Origin: Candidatus Peregrinibacteria bacterium
GTDB lineage: Bacteria > Patescibacteriota > Gracilibacteria > CAIRYL01 > GCA-016699755
DNA: 64,000 nt
Assembly: GCA_016699755.1 (NCBI GenBank)
Contig: CP065009.1
Coordinates: forward strand, 1,116,001-1,180,000
Direction: 5' to 3'
Made by a program: the position numbers and the translations under genes. How positions within the stretch are numbered: position 1 is the stretch's first letter; the number at the start of each line of letters is the position of its first letter. Below the pieces are notes generated by a model. That model was not told where the DNA came from, did not search any database, and saw only the letters and a list, made by a program, of their open reading frames with translations. This document shows positions 54,991-63,345 of this stretch, piece after piece.

Positions 54991-56787
54991 GTGCGCCCCA
55001 TTGTTATTCTCGATTTTGGCAGTCAATTTGCTCATCTCATCGGAAATCGTGTGCGACGGCTCTCTGCCTATTCCGAAATCCTTCCTGTGAAGACGTTGGC
55101 AAGCGAAATCCAAAAACTGAACCCGTGTGGCATCATTCTCTCGGGAGGTCCACAATCGGTTTTTGAAAAAAACTCTCCACAACCTGATCCAAAAATTTTT
55201 GACCTTGGTATTCCCATGCTCGGTATTTGCTATGGGCATCAACTCATTGCGCATCATTTTGGTGGACATATTGAATCGCTCCAAAAAGAATTTGGGAAAG
55301 CTCGTTTTTCTCATGAGAACGGAGTGCTTTTTGAAGGAGTTCCAGAGGAGTCGATTGTATGGATGAACCACGGCGATTCTATAACGGCGTTGCCAGAAGA
55401 ATTCCGTCAAAATGGCTTCACCTCCGTGTGTCCCATTGCCGCATTTGAAAATTTATCGCAGAAGATTTTTTCCATACAATTTCATCCAGAGGTAACGCAT
55501 ACGGAATATGGTATGACCATTCTTCAGAACTTTATTCGATTTTGTAGCGCAGAAGGAGGCTGGAATTTATCGGATGCACTTGAGCATATTCTCACCCGTA
55601 CTCGAGAACAAGTAGGAGACCGAAACGTGTTTCTCCTTGTTTCTGGTGGCGTTGATTCTTCTGTTGCATTTGCACTTCTCGTAAAAGCGCTTGGGGCAGA
55701 ACGTGTGCGCGGACTTTTTGTTGATCATGGACTGCTTCGTAAAAATGAAGCAGATGAAGTGGAAAAAATGCTTCTCGAGCACGGATTTTCTGGTCTTTTT
55801 GTGGCGCATGAGGAGGAATTTTTTCTGGAAGAACTCCGTGGAGTAACTGATCCAGAAGAAAAACGAAAGCGCATTGGAAATGCATTTCTTGCCGTTCAGC
55901 AGAAATGGACAAAAAAGTTGGGAATAGAAGGAGATCACTGGATACTTGGGCAGGGAACGATTTATCCCGATCACATCGAAACCGGAGGAAGTGAACACGC
56001 AAGTAAAATTAAAACCCATCACAACCGTGTTCCAGAAATTGAACGAATGATTACAGAAGGACGAGTGATTGAACCACTTATTGATCTCTACAAAGATGAG
56101 GTTCGAGAGATAGGGCGCAAAATTGGACTTCCCGAAAAAATGATTTCTCGACACCCTTTTCCCGGACCAGGGCTTGGAGTTCGTATTCTCTGCGGAAAAA
56201 CAGATTCACCACTTTTTCATGCGGAAGAAATTGAAAAAAATATCGCAGAGCAATATTCCATTTCTGCAAAAGTACTTCCCGTGCAATCTGTGGGAGTTCA
56301 GGGTGATGCCCGAAGCTATCGACATCCGGTGGCACTATTTTCGTCGGAATTCTTCCATAATCATCAGCTTAGCTTAGCATCCGAAATTCCCAATTCTTTT
56401 CCAGAAATCAACCGTACACTCCTCTGCCTTTCGCAAAATAGTATGCCAGAAAAGGTGTTCTCTCGATTTCCTGCAGAAATGATTCGAGAACGAATCGCAA
56501 TTTTACAAGAAGCAGATGCCATTATTCGAACTATTTTAGATGAAGAGGGATTGCAAAATTCTGTATGGCAATTTCCGGTAGTACTTGCTCCGATTGGCAT
56601 TTCTCCCGATACGGAATCGATTATTTTGCGCCCCATTCAGAGCGAAAATGCCATGACCGCAACAGCCGTTCTATTTTCGAAAGAGGTGCTCCAAAAAATG
56701 GCGAATTGTCTTTTGGAAATTCCAGAAATTAGTGCAGTATTTTTGGATCTCACTAGCAAACCGCCCGGAACGATTGAGTGGGAATAA
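54991..56787 (+). CDS. guaA: GMP synthase (glutamine-hydrolysing)
   Basis: Converts XMP to GMP. The class I GATase domain has IVILDFGSQFAHLI, the catalytic Cys in GICYGHQL and the His/Glu in QFHPEVTHT. The ATP-PPase domain follows with SGGVDSSVAFALL and VDHGLLRKNE, and the dimerisation domain ends with KPPGTIEWE. At 598 aa it is about 70 residues longer than E. coli GuaA, partly through an insertion after SYRHPVALFSSEF before the C-terminal dimer domain. The start is GTG at 54991. It converges with uvrB, 3 bp apart. Confidence 0.96.
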   Translation: MRPIVILDFGSQFAHLIGNRVRRLSAYSEILPVKTLASEIQKLNPCGIILSGGPQSVFEKNSPQPDPKIFDLGIPMLGICYGHQLIAHHFGGHIESLQKEFGKARFSHENGVLFEGVPEESIVWMNHGDSITALPEEFRQNGFTSVCPIAAFENLSQKIFSIQFHPEVTHTEYGMTILQNFIRFCSAEGGWNLSDALEHILTRTREQVGDRNVFLLVSGGVDSSVAFALLVKALGAERVRGLFVDHGLLRKNEADEVEKMLLEHGFSGLFVAHEEEFFLEELRGVTDPEEKRKRIGNAFLAVQQKWTKKLGIEGDHWILGQGTIYPDHIETGGSEHASKIKTHHNRVPEIERMITEGRVIEPLIDLYKDEVREIGRKIGLPEKMISRHPFPGPGLGVRILCGKTDSPLFHAEEIEKNIAEQYSISAKVLPVQSVGVQGDARSYRHPVALFSSEFFHNHQLSLASEIPNSFPEINRTLLCLSQNSMPEKVFSRFPAEMIRERIAILQEADAIIRTILDEEGLQNSVWQFPVVLAPIGISPDTESIILRPIQSENAMTATAVLFSKEVLQKMANCLLEIPEISAVFLDLTSKPPGTIEWE

Positions 56788-56790
56788 TTC

Positions 56791-58836
56791 CTATTTTAAG
56801 GCTTGATCTTTAAGCATTTCGATTTCATCTCGTAAATCTGCCGCTTTTTCAAATTCCAAATTCTGTACAGCGATTTCCATTTTTGCTTCGAGCTCTCGAA
56901 TAAAATCTTTCACTCGGTCTTTTCGAATCTTCTTGGTATTATGCCCTTCTATAGTGTTTCCCAGAGATGGAGCAATGTCTTTAATCTTCTTTTTTATGGT
57001 TTGTGGGGTAATACCATGCTTTTTATTAAACGCCTCTTGCGCCAATCGACGACGAGTGGTTTCAGCAATGGCCTGTTTCATTGCCTCTGTTTCCCTGTCG
57101 GCAAAAAGAATAGCCTTTCCTTCGGAATTTCGTGCGGCGCGCCCCATGGTTTGAATAAGGGCATCCCTACTTCGGAGAAACCCTTCTTTGTCGGCATCTA
57201 AAATTGCCACGAGTGAAACTTCGGGAATATCGAGTCCTTCTCGAAGAAGGTTTATCCCCACGATCACATCAATGCTACCTTCACGAAGTTCACGGATAAT
57301 CTCAATACGCTCTAGGGTTTCTACATCCGAATGGAGGTATTTTACAGAAACTCCTGCATCTCTCAGATAATTTGTTAGGTTTTCTGCGGATTTTTTAGTC
57401 AGTGTGGTTACGAGTGCTCGTTCTCCTTTTTTCTTTCGGATTCGAATCTCCTCAAGAATATCATCGACCTGGTGTTTGGTAGAACGGATCTCAATAGTCG
57501 GATCGAGAAGTCCTGTTGGGCGAATAATTTGCTCAGAAAAGTTCTTTGGAATCTCTGGAATCGTTTCATTCCGAATCGCCTCAGCAATATGTTGGTAATA
57601 TGCATCTTTTTGCATACTCGCACATTTTTCAAATTCATATTTTCCAGGAGTAGCAGAAACACAAATCATTTGTGGAGCCAGACTTTCAAATTCAGAAAAC
57701 TTAAGTGGACGATTATCCATGGCGCTTGGAAGACGAAATCCGTGTTCAACAAGCATTTTTTTGCGCGAAAGATTTCCCTCATGCATAGCGCCAATTTGTG
57801 GAATAGTCATGTGCGACTCATCTACAATAACGAGAAAGTCATCCGGAAAATATTCAAGAAGTGTCGCAGGAGGATCACCCTCCGCTCGGTCACTCAAGTA
57901 TCGTGTGTAGTTTTCAATTCCGTTCACATAGCCAACTTCACGGAGAAGCTCTAAATCGTATTCCGTTCGGGTGCGAAGCCTATGTGCTTCAAGTGTTTTC
58001 CCAGCATCTCGCATTTCTTTTTCGCGAATATCAAGATCGCGAGAAATTCCAGCAATTGCCTTTTGCACCTTTTCTTCTGTGGAAACATTGTGTTTTGCCG
58101 GAAAGAGAACCACTTCCTCTAAATCGTTCAACACCTCTCCCGTAAAACTATCTATTTCTGAAAGGGTTTCCACCTCATCCCCAAAAAATTCAATACGAAA
58201 AGCATTTTCCGAACTCGGAGGGAGAATTTCCACCACATCACCAAGTACATGGAACATACCGGGTTTAAAGTCCATGTGTACTCGTGAATACTGAATATCC
58301 GCAAGTTTTCGAAGGAATTTATCTCGTTTCATTATTTCTCCTCGTTTTACTTTTATCGCGAGTGCCTCATAACTTTCTACATCGCCAAGTCCGTAAATAC
58401 AGCTGACGCTCGCCACAATGAGTACATCTTTCCTTGTGAGCAAGTTAAACGTGGCGGCATGGCGAAATCGATTGATCTCTTCATTAATGGTTGCTTCTTT
58501 TTCAATGTAGGTATCGGTTTTTGGCAAATATGCCTCCGGCTGATAATAATCGTAATAACTCACAAAGTAACTTACGGCATTATTCGGAAAAAATTCCTGA
58601 AACTCTGAACAAAGCTGGGCGGCAAGAGTTTTATTGTGAGCGATGACCAATGTTGGCTTCTGCACATTCGCCACAATATTTGCCATAGTAAATGTTTTTC
58701 CGGTTCCAGTAGCGCCAAGAAGTGTTTGATGACGAGCACCAGAAAGAATGCGGTTGGTCATTTCTGCTATCGCACGCGGCTGATCACCCGCAGGTTGGAA
58801 TTCTGAAATCAGTTCAAAACGCACGGAATTGGACAT
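56791..58836 (-). CDS. uvrB: Excinuclease ABC subunit B
   Basis: UvrB verifies DNA damage and recruits UvrC in nucleotide excision repair. The 681-residue protein starts MSNSVRFELISEFQPAGDQP; Walker A is GATGTGKTFTM, the damage-inserting beta-hairpin contains YYDYYQPEAYLP, the DESH box is IVDESHMT, motif V/VI read GINLLREGLDIPEVSL and TMGRAARN, and the C-terminal UVR domain is FEKAADLRDEIEML. The start at 58836 matches the family; the frame is open further upstream but crosses a promoter and the tRNA-His gene. Confidence 0.97.
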   Translation of the reverse strand: MSNSVRFELISEFQPAGDQPRAIAEMTNRILSGARHQTLLGATGTGKTFTMANIVANVQKPTLVIAHNKTLAAQLCSEFQEFFPNNAVSYFVSYYDYYQPEAYLPKTDTYIEKEATINEEINRFRHAATFNLLTRKDVLIVASVSCIYGLGDVESYEALAIKVKRGEIMKRDKFLRKLADIQYSRVHMDFKPGMFHVLGDVVEILPPSSENAFRIEFFGDEVETLSEIDSFTGEVLNDLEEVVLFPAKHNVSTEEKVQKAIAGISRDLDIREKEMRDAGKTLEAHRLRTRTEYDLELLREVGYVNGIENYTRYLSDRAEGDPPATLLEYFPDDFLVIVDESHMTIPQIGAMHEGNLSRKKMLVEHGFRLPSAMDNRPLKFSEFESLAPQMICVSATPGKYEFEKCASMQKDAYYQHIAEAIRNETIPEIPKNFSEQIIRPTGLLDPTIEIRSTKHQVDDILEEIRIRKKKGERALVTTLTKKSAENLTNYLRDAGVSVKYLHSDVETLERIEIIRELREGSIDVIVGINLLREGLDIPEVSLVAILDADKEGFLRSRDALIQTMGRAARNSEGKAILFADRETEAMKQAIAETTRRRLAQEAFNKKHGITPQTIKKKIKDIAPSLGNTIEGHNTKKIRKDRVKDFIRELEAKMEIAVQNLEFEKAADLRDEIEMLKDQALK

Positions 58837-58857
58837 ATCAAAAAGAAGAGGTATTTC

Positions 58858-58886
58858 ACTGTATCTTTTTTTTGAGAAGAATACAA
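58858..58886 (-). promoter_or_regulatory. uvrB promoter
   Basis: TTGTAT (58881-58886) and TACAGT (58858-58863) are 17 bp apart on the minus strand, about 20 bp before the uvrB start. No LexA-like palindrome is evident. Confidence 0.45.
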
Positions 58887-58979
58887 AAAGAGGAGTATGA
58901 CAGGGGTTGATTTTTTTCTGATTTCGACGGATACTTGCCTCACGCTTTTTGCGAAAGAGCAGAGCGGAACGGTTTTTGT

Positions 58980-59057
58980 GGCGAACGTAGCTCAGTTGGT
59001 TAGAGCGCCAGATTGTGGCTCTGGAGGTCGTGGGTTCGAAACCCATCGTTCGCCCCA
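58980..59057 (+). tRNA. tRNA-His (anticodon GTG)
   Basis: Standard cloverleaf with the acceptor GCGAACG paired to CGTTCGC. The extra G(-1) at 58980 faces discriminator C at 59054, the identity element of tRNA-His, and CCA is encoded. The anticodon loop ATTGTGGC gives GUG. Confidence 0.96.
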
Positions 59058-59146
59058 TGAAAATAATATATGCATATACACAATAACTGGAGAACATTGC
59101 CAAGTAATGGTAAGGTCTCTGTGAATATTTCTTTAATGAACGCACA

Positions 59147-59896
59147 GTGCTCATAAAAACTTTACATGCAAAAGTTGTTTTCCTTATTGCAAGCCTTCTT
59201 CTTGTTATGTCTTTAGAAGGATGCTCAAAACACACTGATGCTCCGCTAGAGAATAATCAGGAGGAACAGAATGACGTTTTAGAAACCACACCAGAGACAG
59301 AATCGGAAGAGGTTTTAACACTTCTTGCCAAAAAATATGATATTGATGAGTCGTCTATTACTCTTCTTCAAAAAAAGAAAGAAAAGACATTGATGCGTGG
59401 AGAATATGTTATTAATGGAAAACAAAAAATCTTTCTTGCCGCACAAATATCAGGGGAGTGGCGACTTGTGGCTTCAGACGAATCTGAAATAAATTGTGAG
59501 TCCATAAATCTCTACGGATTTTCCTCTGGTATGGTTCCAGAATGCAAGGAGATGGATGAGTCCGTAAATGCTGAGGGAGAATTACCGGTAGAAGAGGGAA
59601 TTACAGAAGAAGAGATAGATTCTCAAGCAACTGTCTTTTGTGATGCACTTACCCCCTGCCAAACAGGAATTTGTGTAGTACTCCCCGAAAAAGAAATTCC
59701 CACTTGTGTTCCAGATGAAGCTACTGCGTGTGCTTCGTGCGATGCTAAAGCAGAATGTACTATTCTCGAGAGCTACCCTCCCCAAGTTCGATGTATTTCC
59801 AATTCTGACGAGAATGATTCGGAAGAAAATTCTGTATTAGAGAACTCTGAAGCAGATGTTTCTACTGAGAGTTCTTTAGGAGAAATAGCTCCGTAA
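59147..59896 (+). CDS. Cys-rich lipoprotein
   Basis: A 249-residue predicted lipoprotein. The signal peptide ends in a lipobox LEGC (Cys about 26), the substrate of Lgt. After an acidic linker (ENNQEEQNDVLETTPETESEE) comes a folded part (about 55-135), then a cysteine-rich region (about 165-220) with eight or more Cys (FCDALTPCQTGICV, ACASCDAKAEC), probably disulfide-bonded, and an acidic tail. The start is GTG at 59147. Function unknown; the Cys-rich repeat resembles small eukaryotic-like disulfide domains, but no specific family is recognised. Confidence 0.82.
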   Translation: MLIKTLHAKVVFLIASLLLVMSLEGCSKHTDAPLENNQEEQNDVLETTPETESEEVLTLLAKKYDIDESSITLLQKKKEKTLMRGEYVINGKQKIFLAAQISGEWRLVASDESEINCESINLYGFSSGMVPECKEMDESVNAEGELPVEEGITEEEIDSQATVFCDALTPCQTGICVVLPEKEIPTCVPDEATACASCDAKAECTILESYPPQVRCISNSDENDSEENSVLENSEADVSTESSLGEIAP

Positions 59897-59921
59897 TACA
59901 GTTGTTTTATGATATCTCAAA

Positions 59922-60140
59922 CTACACGCTTTCACAAAAACACGAACTGCTTGTTTTGTTTTCACAAAAGTGATTTCGGCTGTAGTGCTCCGATTTTTTT
60001 CCGATATTAAAGTTTTGCACTGGACGATGATAGCCCATAACGCGTGTCCACACTTCACACTTGGTACGTTTTTTATTAAGGTCTTCTTTTTTAGGAAGAG
60101 ATTCCACTTGAACAGGAGCGGCAGTAGCAACGGGGGTCAT
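59922..60140 (-). CDS. Stand-alone glycyl-radical domain of anaerobic ribonucleotide reductase
   Basis: A 72-residue protein whose centre, CEVWTRVMGYHRPV, followed by NFNIGKKSEHYSRNHF, matches the C-terminal glycyl-radical segment of NrdD (E. coli: R-x-C-G-Y, then FNAGKQEEVKRR). The Gly in RVMGY would carry the radical formed by NrdG with S-adenosylmethionine. The short N-terminal part is a Pro/Ala/Lys-rich linker, and the C terminus is Cys-containing (CENKTSSSCFCES). The large NrdD chain upstream (61019-63139) lacks this segment, so the enzyme appears split, with this piece working like the GrcA/YfiD spare part of pyruvate formate-lyase. It is the last gene of the nrdD region. Confidence 0.82.
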   Translation of the reverse strand: MTPVATAAPVQVESLPKKEDLNKKRTKCEVWTRVMGYHRPVQNFNIGKKSEHYSRNHFCENKTSSSCFCESV

Positions 60141-60219
60141 AAGAGAGGGAAAAAGAAAATTGACTTTGTGAGCTATTTTGAAAAACGGACTCCGAATGCC
60201 CTTGGTTTATCAAAGGGGA

Positions 60220-60867
60220 TTACCTTTTGGAAGAGAAAAGATTATTCACAGCATTTATAATTGCTCGAACAAATGCGACTTTAATTTGCTGATAGCCAAC
60301 TCCAGACTTTACGACAAGATAATCTTTTTTTATTCCTTCTTCATTTTCATAATAGCAAGAATTTACCGAATCTACCCTGTCTCCACCCCAACAAAAACCC
60401 CAATACTTACCGTTATGTACCAATTTACATCGGATCTTATAAAAATATTTTATTATTTCTTCAAATGATAAATTCTCATTATCACAATTTTTACAAAGTA
60501 AATTTTTAAAACTATTTTCAAAAAATTTTTTATCACCTTCACAGAAGTTAGATTCACAAAAATTTACAATACTCTTTTGAGATATTCCTATTTTATATTC
60601 TTTACCATCACTAATTCTCATAATAGATTCTACACAAACTAATAAAAAAAATATTTTTAAGGATGAAAAACGACTTTTATCTGCGAGTTTAATCAATCTT
60701 TCACCTCTATTTAAAATCATATTCACACGATTGTCTGCCTTCACACATTTATCAATAAAAATATGAAAATTATTGATCGCGTCAAACTGTGGACGATAAA
60801 GTTTTAGCCACTTTCTGTATTGAGCTGATTTTTTAAAAGTATGATTATTGTTTTGAGTCGTTAACAT
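60220..60867 (-). CDS. AT-rich hypothetical protein with HEPN-like RxxxxH motif
   Basis: I do not recognise the full protein. The 215 residues are alpha-helical and Lys/Asn/Phe-rich, and the DNA is clearly more AT-rich than its neighbours, a sign of recent transfer. Near residue 147 it has IRCKLVHNGK, fitting the R-x4-H motif of HEPN RNases, in a helix after an FEEIIKYFYK segment. The pair CKNCDNE is a possible metal site. The gene interrupts the nrdD locus between the catalytic chain and the radical-domain gene. HEPN proteins often act in toxin-antitoxin or antiviral systems; whether this one does is inference. No antitoxin partner gene is apparent next to it. Confidence 0.65.
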   Translation of the reverse strand: MLTTQNNNHTFKKSAQYRKWLKLYRPQFDAINNFHIFIDKCVKADNRVNMILNRGERLIKLADKSRFSSLKIFFLLVCVESIMRISDGKEYKIGISQKSIVNFCESNFCEGDKKFFENSFKNLLCKNCDNENLSFEEIIKYFYKIRCKLVHNGKYWGFCWGGDRVDSVNSCYYENEEGIKKDYLVVKSGVGYQQIKVAFVRAIINAVNNLFSSKR

Positions 60868-61018
60868 ATCTTTGTAAAATTTTATAATTTAACTCGTTTG
60901 TTCTTGCTTCAACCTGTTTAGCAAAATTTGGGAGGGGACTTTCATACCAAATGTACAGTTTTTAGTTCAGTTGTTCTGAAGGAATGTTATTCTTGCCTCT
61001 CAGAATGACACAAAAAAG

Positions 61019-63139
61019 CTACACCATCGCTTTTGCTCGCTCAGAAACATATCGCTCCTTTGTACCCCCTCCCTCATTCTCTCCTGCGTACCCAATTTCT
61101 TCATCACACCTTGGGCAAAACTCATGTTCCCCAGCGAGATAGCCGTGTTTTGGACAAATGGAAAACGTCGGCGTAATGGTAATGTACGGCAAACGAAATT
61201 GAGTGAGGACTTTTTTCACAAGATTTCGGCAAGATTCCGCATCCGTAATACGCTCTCCCATATAAAGGTGTAAAACAGTTCCTCCTGTATAGAGCGTTTG
61301 AAGTCGGTCTTGTAGAAAGAGGGCTTCAAATGCATCGTCCGTGTATTCCACGGGAAGCTGAGAAGAATTGGTGTAATACGGCGCTTCTTCTGTTCCGCTT
61401 TGTAGAATATCGGGAAATCGTTTTTTATCTTCTTTTGCAAGACGGTATGTGGTTCCTTCTGCTGGAGTTGCCTCTAAATTGTACATATTTCCCGTTTCGT
61501 TCTGATATTCCGTAAGTTTTTCCCGCATAAAAAGAAGGATTTCTTCCGCAAAGTTTTGCCCCCACTCATCAGAAATATCGTGTACTCCATCTGTAAAATT
61601 GAGAATCGCCTCATTTACTCCATTTATACCAATCGTGGAGAAGTGGTTTCTTAGGCTTCCTAAGTATCTTTTTGTAAAAGGGAAGAGTCCGCGATCCATC
61701 CACTTTTGAATTTCTTCTCGTTTGATTTCAAGTGATATTTTTGCGAGCTCCATAAGATACCCAAGGCGCTCAAGAAAAGCATCTTTATCTCCTTTTTTTG
61801 TGTAGCCAATACGAGCAGAATTAATCGTCACTACACCAATGGAGCCCGTCATTTCTGCGGATCCAAAAAGTCCATTTCCGCGCTTGAGAAGTTCATTAAG
61901 ATCAAGTTGTAATCGACAACACATAGAGCGCACGTGATTTGGCTTGAGGTCGGAGTTCAAAAAATTCTGAAAATACGGCATACCGTATTTTGCCGTCATC
62001 TCAAAAAGGAGGTCTGTGTTTGGTCCATGCCAGTCAAAATCTGGCGTCATATTGTAGGTGGGAATCGGGAAAGTAAATACTCGTCCCTTGGCGTCCCCTG
62101 CGGTCATAACTTCAATATACGTTCGATTAATAATCCCCATTTCTTTTTCGAGCTCTCCAAACGGATAAGCGAAAAATTCCCCACCAAGTTTTAGTCGTTT
62201 TTCACGGAGATCTTCGGGACACACCCAATCGAGGGTAATATTCGTAAAAGGCGTTTGTGTTCCCCAGCGACTTGGAACATTGAGGTTGAACACAAATGAC
62301 TGAATATTCTGATGAACGTATTGATAGGTTTTGTGATCGATATATTTTTCTTTTTCTTCTTCAGTTGCAAATGAAGCACCGCTTTCTTGTAAATCTCGCT
62401 CCACTTCGAGTGCATACTTTTTGACAAATGGCGCAAGGTACGTGTCGAAACTCGAAAAGGCTTGTGCGCCTGCCCACTCATTTTGAAGGGTTCCGAGAAA
62501 ATTCACCATTTGTGAAACGGCACTGCTCAGATTTCGTGGTGGAAGCGATTCGGTTTTTCCGGGAACACCGTTGAATCCTTCTTCTAAAAGTGCCCGAAGT
62601 GACCACCCAGCGCAGTATCCAGAAAACATATCTAAATCGTGAATATGATAATCACCATTTCGGTGTGCATCTCCTACATTTCGCGGGTAAATATGGCTCA
62701 GCCAATAATTTGCCGTTATTTTTCCGGCAGTATTTAAAATCATTCCGCCCAAGCTGTACCCCTGATTTGAATTGGCATTTACACGCCAGTCGAGCTGATT
62801 GAGATATTCGCCAATAGTTTTTTCTACTTCTACCACTACAGCCCGATCTTCTCGCATTTCGCTTCGGCGTTCACGGTAGAGAATATATGCCTTTGCGGTT
62901 TGTGCATGCCCCTCTTCAATGAGAACTTTTTCCACAGCATCTTGTGCTTGCTCCACTGTAGGAATGGTGTCTCTAAAAAGCGTTTCCAAAAGCACAACTA
63001 CCTTTTTTGTAAGATCCTGAGAAGTTGGCTCATCATGCCCTCCAACACTTTTTGCGGCGGAATAAATGGCACCTCGAATTTTTTCTGGGTGAAAATCAAC
63101 AATAGCACCATTGCGTTTTTGAATTTTAGAGATGGACAT
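61019..63139 (-). CDS. nrdD: Anaerobic ribonucleoside-triphosphate reductase, catalytic chain (truncated C terminus)
   Basis: Class III reductase converting ribonucleoside triphosphates to deoxy forms without oxygen. The ATG at 63139 gives MSISKIQKRNG, followed by an ATP-cone (about 1-95) for dATP regulation. The core contains NVPSRWGTQTPFTN, SMCCRLQLD (with active-site cysteines), GSIGVVTINSARIGY and NLEATPAEGTTYR. The chain ends with a zinc-type motif CPKHGYLAGEHEFCPRCDEEIGY and a basic tail (706 aa). The glycyl-radical segment, normally right after this zinc site, is absent and is found in the small gene at 59922-60140. NrdG is not in the window. The promoter overlaps NrdR-like boxes. Confidence 0.93.
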   Translation of the reverse strand: MSISKIQKRNGAIVDFHPEKIRGAIYSAAKSVGGHDEPTSQDLTKKVVVLLETLFRDTIPTVEQAQDAVEKVLIEEGHAQTAKAYILYRERRSEMREDRAVVVEVEKTIGEYLNQLDWRVNANSNQGYSLGGMILNTAGKITANYWLSHIYPRNVGDAHRNGDYHIHDLDMFSGYCAGWSLRALLEEGFNGVPGKTESLPPRNLSSAVSQMVNFLGTLQNEWAGAQAFSSFDTYLAPFVKKYALEVERDLQESGASFATEEEKEKYIDHKTYQYVHQNIQSFVFNLNVPSRWGTQTPFTNITLDWVCPEDLREKRLKLGGEFFAYPFGELEKEMGIINRTYIEVMTAGDAKGRVFTFPIPTYNMTPDFDWHGPNTDLLFEMTAKYGMPYFQNFLNSDLKPNHVRSMCCRLQLDLNELLKRGNGLFGSAEMTGSIGVVTINSARIGYTKKGDKDAFLERLGYLMELAKISLEIKREEIQKWMDRGLFPFTKRYLGSLRNHFSTIGINGVNEAILNFTDGVHDISDEWGQNFAEEILLFMREKLTEYQNETGNMYNLEATPAEGTTYRLAKEDKKRFPDILQSGTEEAPYYTNSSQLPVEYTDDAFEALFLQDRLQTLYTGGTVLHLYMGERITDAESCRNLVKKVLTQFRLPYITITPTFSICPKHGYLAGEHEFCPRCDEEIGYAGENEGGGTKERYVSERAKAMV

Positions 63140-63163
63140 GAGAGAAGAAGAGAAAATAAGAAA

Positions 63164-63179
63164 ACACCACATGTTGTGG
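63164..63179 (-). promoter_or_regulatory. NrdR-box-like site 2
   Basis: CCACAACATGTGGTGT on the minus strand matches 12 of 16 positions of the NrdR consensus acaCwAtATaTwGtgt. It is centred 32 bp downstream of site 1, the usual paired spacing for NrdR. Confidence 0.6.
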
Positions 63180-63195
63180 TTTTTATTTCACTAAT

Positions 63196-63211
63196 GGTCA
63201 ATATATTGTGT
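63196..63211 (-). promoter_or_regulatory. NrdR-box-like site 1
   Basis: ACACAATATATTGACC on the minus strand matches 13 of 16 positions of the NrdR consensus. The -10 hexamer lies inside it, so a bound repressor would block RNA polymerase. Confidence 0.7.
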
Positions 63212-63228
63212 CTAAAGGGGGAAAGCAA
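63200..63228 (-). promoter_or_regulatory. nrdD promoter
   Basis: TTGCTT (63223-63228) and TATATT (63200-63205) are 17 bp apart on the minus strand. The -10 lies within NrdR-like site 1, and site 2 lies in the leader between it and the ATG at 63139. Confidence 0.6.
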
Positions 63229-63345
63229 GGAGACGCTATTTTTTGAATATGGCTTTCTTCCTGCCGATTCTTTCGGAACAAAAAAAATGAGCTTGAGGAA
63301 ACAGCAAGAATGTTTTTCAGTAACATTACTTCTTGAGAATTGTAA

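Noticed and set aside
58837..59235. N-terminal extension of uvrB by 133 codons
   Set aside because: It crosses a promoter and the tRNA-His gene; the family start is at 58836.
59970..60468. Plus-strand frames opposite the radical-domain and HEPN-like genes
   Set aside because: They are shadows with no coding signature, while the minus-strand frames show family motifs.
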